Below, piece by piece: positions 63,743-64,000 of a stretch of DNA of 64,000 bases. Below the pieces are notes generated by a model. The model did no database searches, had not been told where the DNA came from, and worked only from the letters and a program-made list of their open reading frames with translations. The stretch covers positions 47,189-111,188 of the forward strand of contig NZ_BSSM01000024.1 of assembly GCF_030269125.1 (NCBI RefSeq), given 5' to 3'. Position 1 is the first letter of the stretch. Every line of letters begins with the position of its first letter. Source of the DNA: Streptomyces hygroscopicus subsp. hygroscopicus. GTDB lineage: Bacteria > Actinomycetota > Actinomycetes > Streptomycetales > Streptomycetaceae. The position numbers and the translations under genes are program-made.

Positions 63743-64000
63743 TCAGTCCCTCCGGTTCGCCACCGTCCAGGTGTCGCCGCCCGCGAGCAGCGCGGCCAGG
63801 TCGCCCTTGCCCTTCTGCTCGGTCGCGGTGTCCAGCTGTTCGCTCATCTGCTCGTCGTAGACGGGCCGTTCGGCCGAGCGGAACACGCCGATCGGGGTGT
63901 GGTGCAGGGTGTCCGGGTCGGCGAGGCGGGAGAGGGCGAAGGCGGTGGTGGGGGAGGCGGCGTGGGCGTCGTGGACCAGGAGGTCGGCCTCGTTGCGCGG
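63743..64000 (-). CDS. 2-oxoacid:ferredoxin oxidoreductase beta subunit, partial
   Basis: Last 85 residues only; the rest is beyond the right edge. C-terminal sequence has RNEADLLVHDAH, TLHHTPIGVFRSAERPVYDE, EQKGKGDLAALLAGGDTWTV, typical of KorB-type beta subunits of actinomycete 2-oxoacid:ferredoxin oxidoreductases. Primary metabolism; marks the right boundary of the tetronate-type cluster. Confidence 0.85.
   Translation of the reverse strand, partial: PRNEADLLVHDAHAASPTTAFALSRLADPDTLHHTPIGVFRSAERPVYDEQMSEQLDTATEQKGKGDLAALLAGGDTWTVANRRD

Overview
The window is about 73% G+C, with long overlapping open frames, GTG/TTG starts and many ATGA/GTGA gene junctions. This, together with SARP regulators, an AfsA-like gene and a KorB-like right edge, points to a Streptomyces or close actinomycete chromosome. 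Most of it is secondary metabolism: at least two assembly-line systems separated by ordinary genes.

Left part (1-16.1 kb, + strand): a hybrid NRPS/PKS line whose 5' end lies outside the window. The first protein has a glycine-type adenylation domain interrupted by a luciferase-like monooxygenase, then a Cy-A(Cys)-Ox-T module that should make a thiazole. Next come a PKS module with the unusual order KS-AT-KR-DH-ACP, a C-A-T module with an unassigned specificity code and no thioesterase, and a beta-lactamase-fold serine hydrolase that may release the product. About 0.9 kb without a gene follows, carrying a doubled operator-like palindrome. A LuxE/LuxC-type acid-to-aldehyde reductase pair then lies on the minus strand (16.9-19.5 kb).

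19.6-25 kb holds mixed, mostly non-pathway genes: DUF4291, VOC, a lipoprotein with three 46-residue repeats, a methyltransferase, a small secreted protein, a nucleotide-sugar 6-dehydrogenase and a calerythrin-like EF-hand protein. At 25.1-30.8 kb a six-gene, translationally coupled minus-strand operon (Gfo/Idh, TIM-barrel isomerase, M20 hydrolase, Ldh_2 oxidoreductase, Gfo/Idh, unknown 147-aa protein) diverges from two coupled DegT-type PLP aminotransferases. After a decayed acyl-CoA synthetase fragment comes a coupled methyltransferase, CoA-transferase and AMP-ligase cassette (31.1-38.1 kb). Together these look like a route to an amino sugar, aminocyclitol or similar polar amine/acid that is activated and transferred. 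The product is not known from the sequence.

The 38.5-40.3 kb stretch has an L,D-transpeptidase lipoprotein and two small proteins and looks like a boundary. From 40.5 to 63.6 kb there is a second, well-delimited cluster: a SARP with an in-frame TTA (bldA) codon, a type II thioesterase, DUF4260, P450 and FAD monooxygenase genes. It continues with a long FkbH-type glyceryl-ACP synthase, FAAL, two acyl-CoA-dehydrogenase-like proteins, ACP, a KS-AT-ACP PKS, a FabH-like KS, a second ACP, an E2-fold acyltransferase and a phosphopantetheinyl transferase. A large SARP and an AfsA-type butyrolactone synthase close it. FkbH, ACP, KSIII and E2-type acyltransferase are the hallmark of tetronate assembly (agglomerin, RK-682). 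With FAAL and two desaturase-like flavoproteins, the inferred product is an unsaturated 3-acyl-tetronate. A 2-oxoacid:ferredoxin oxidoreductase beta-subunit gene at the right edge marks the return to primary metabolism.
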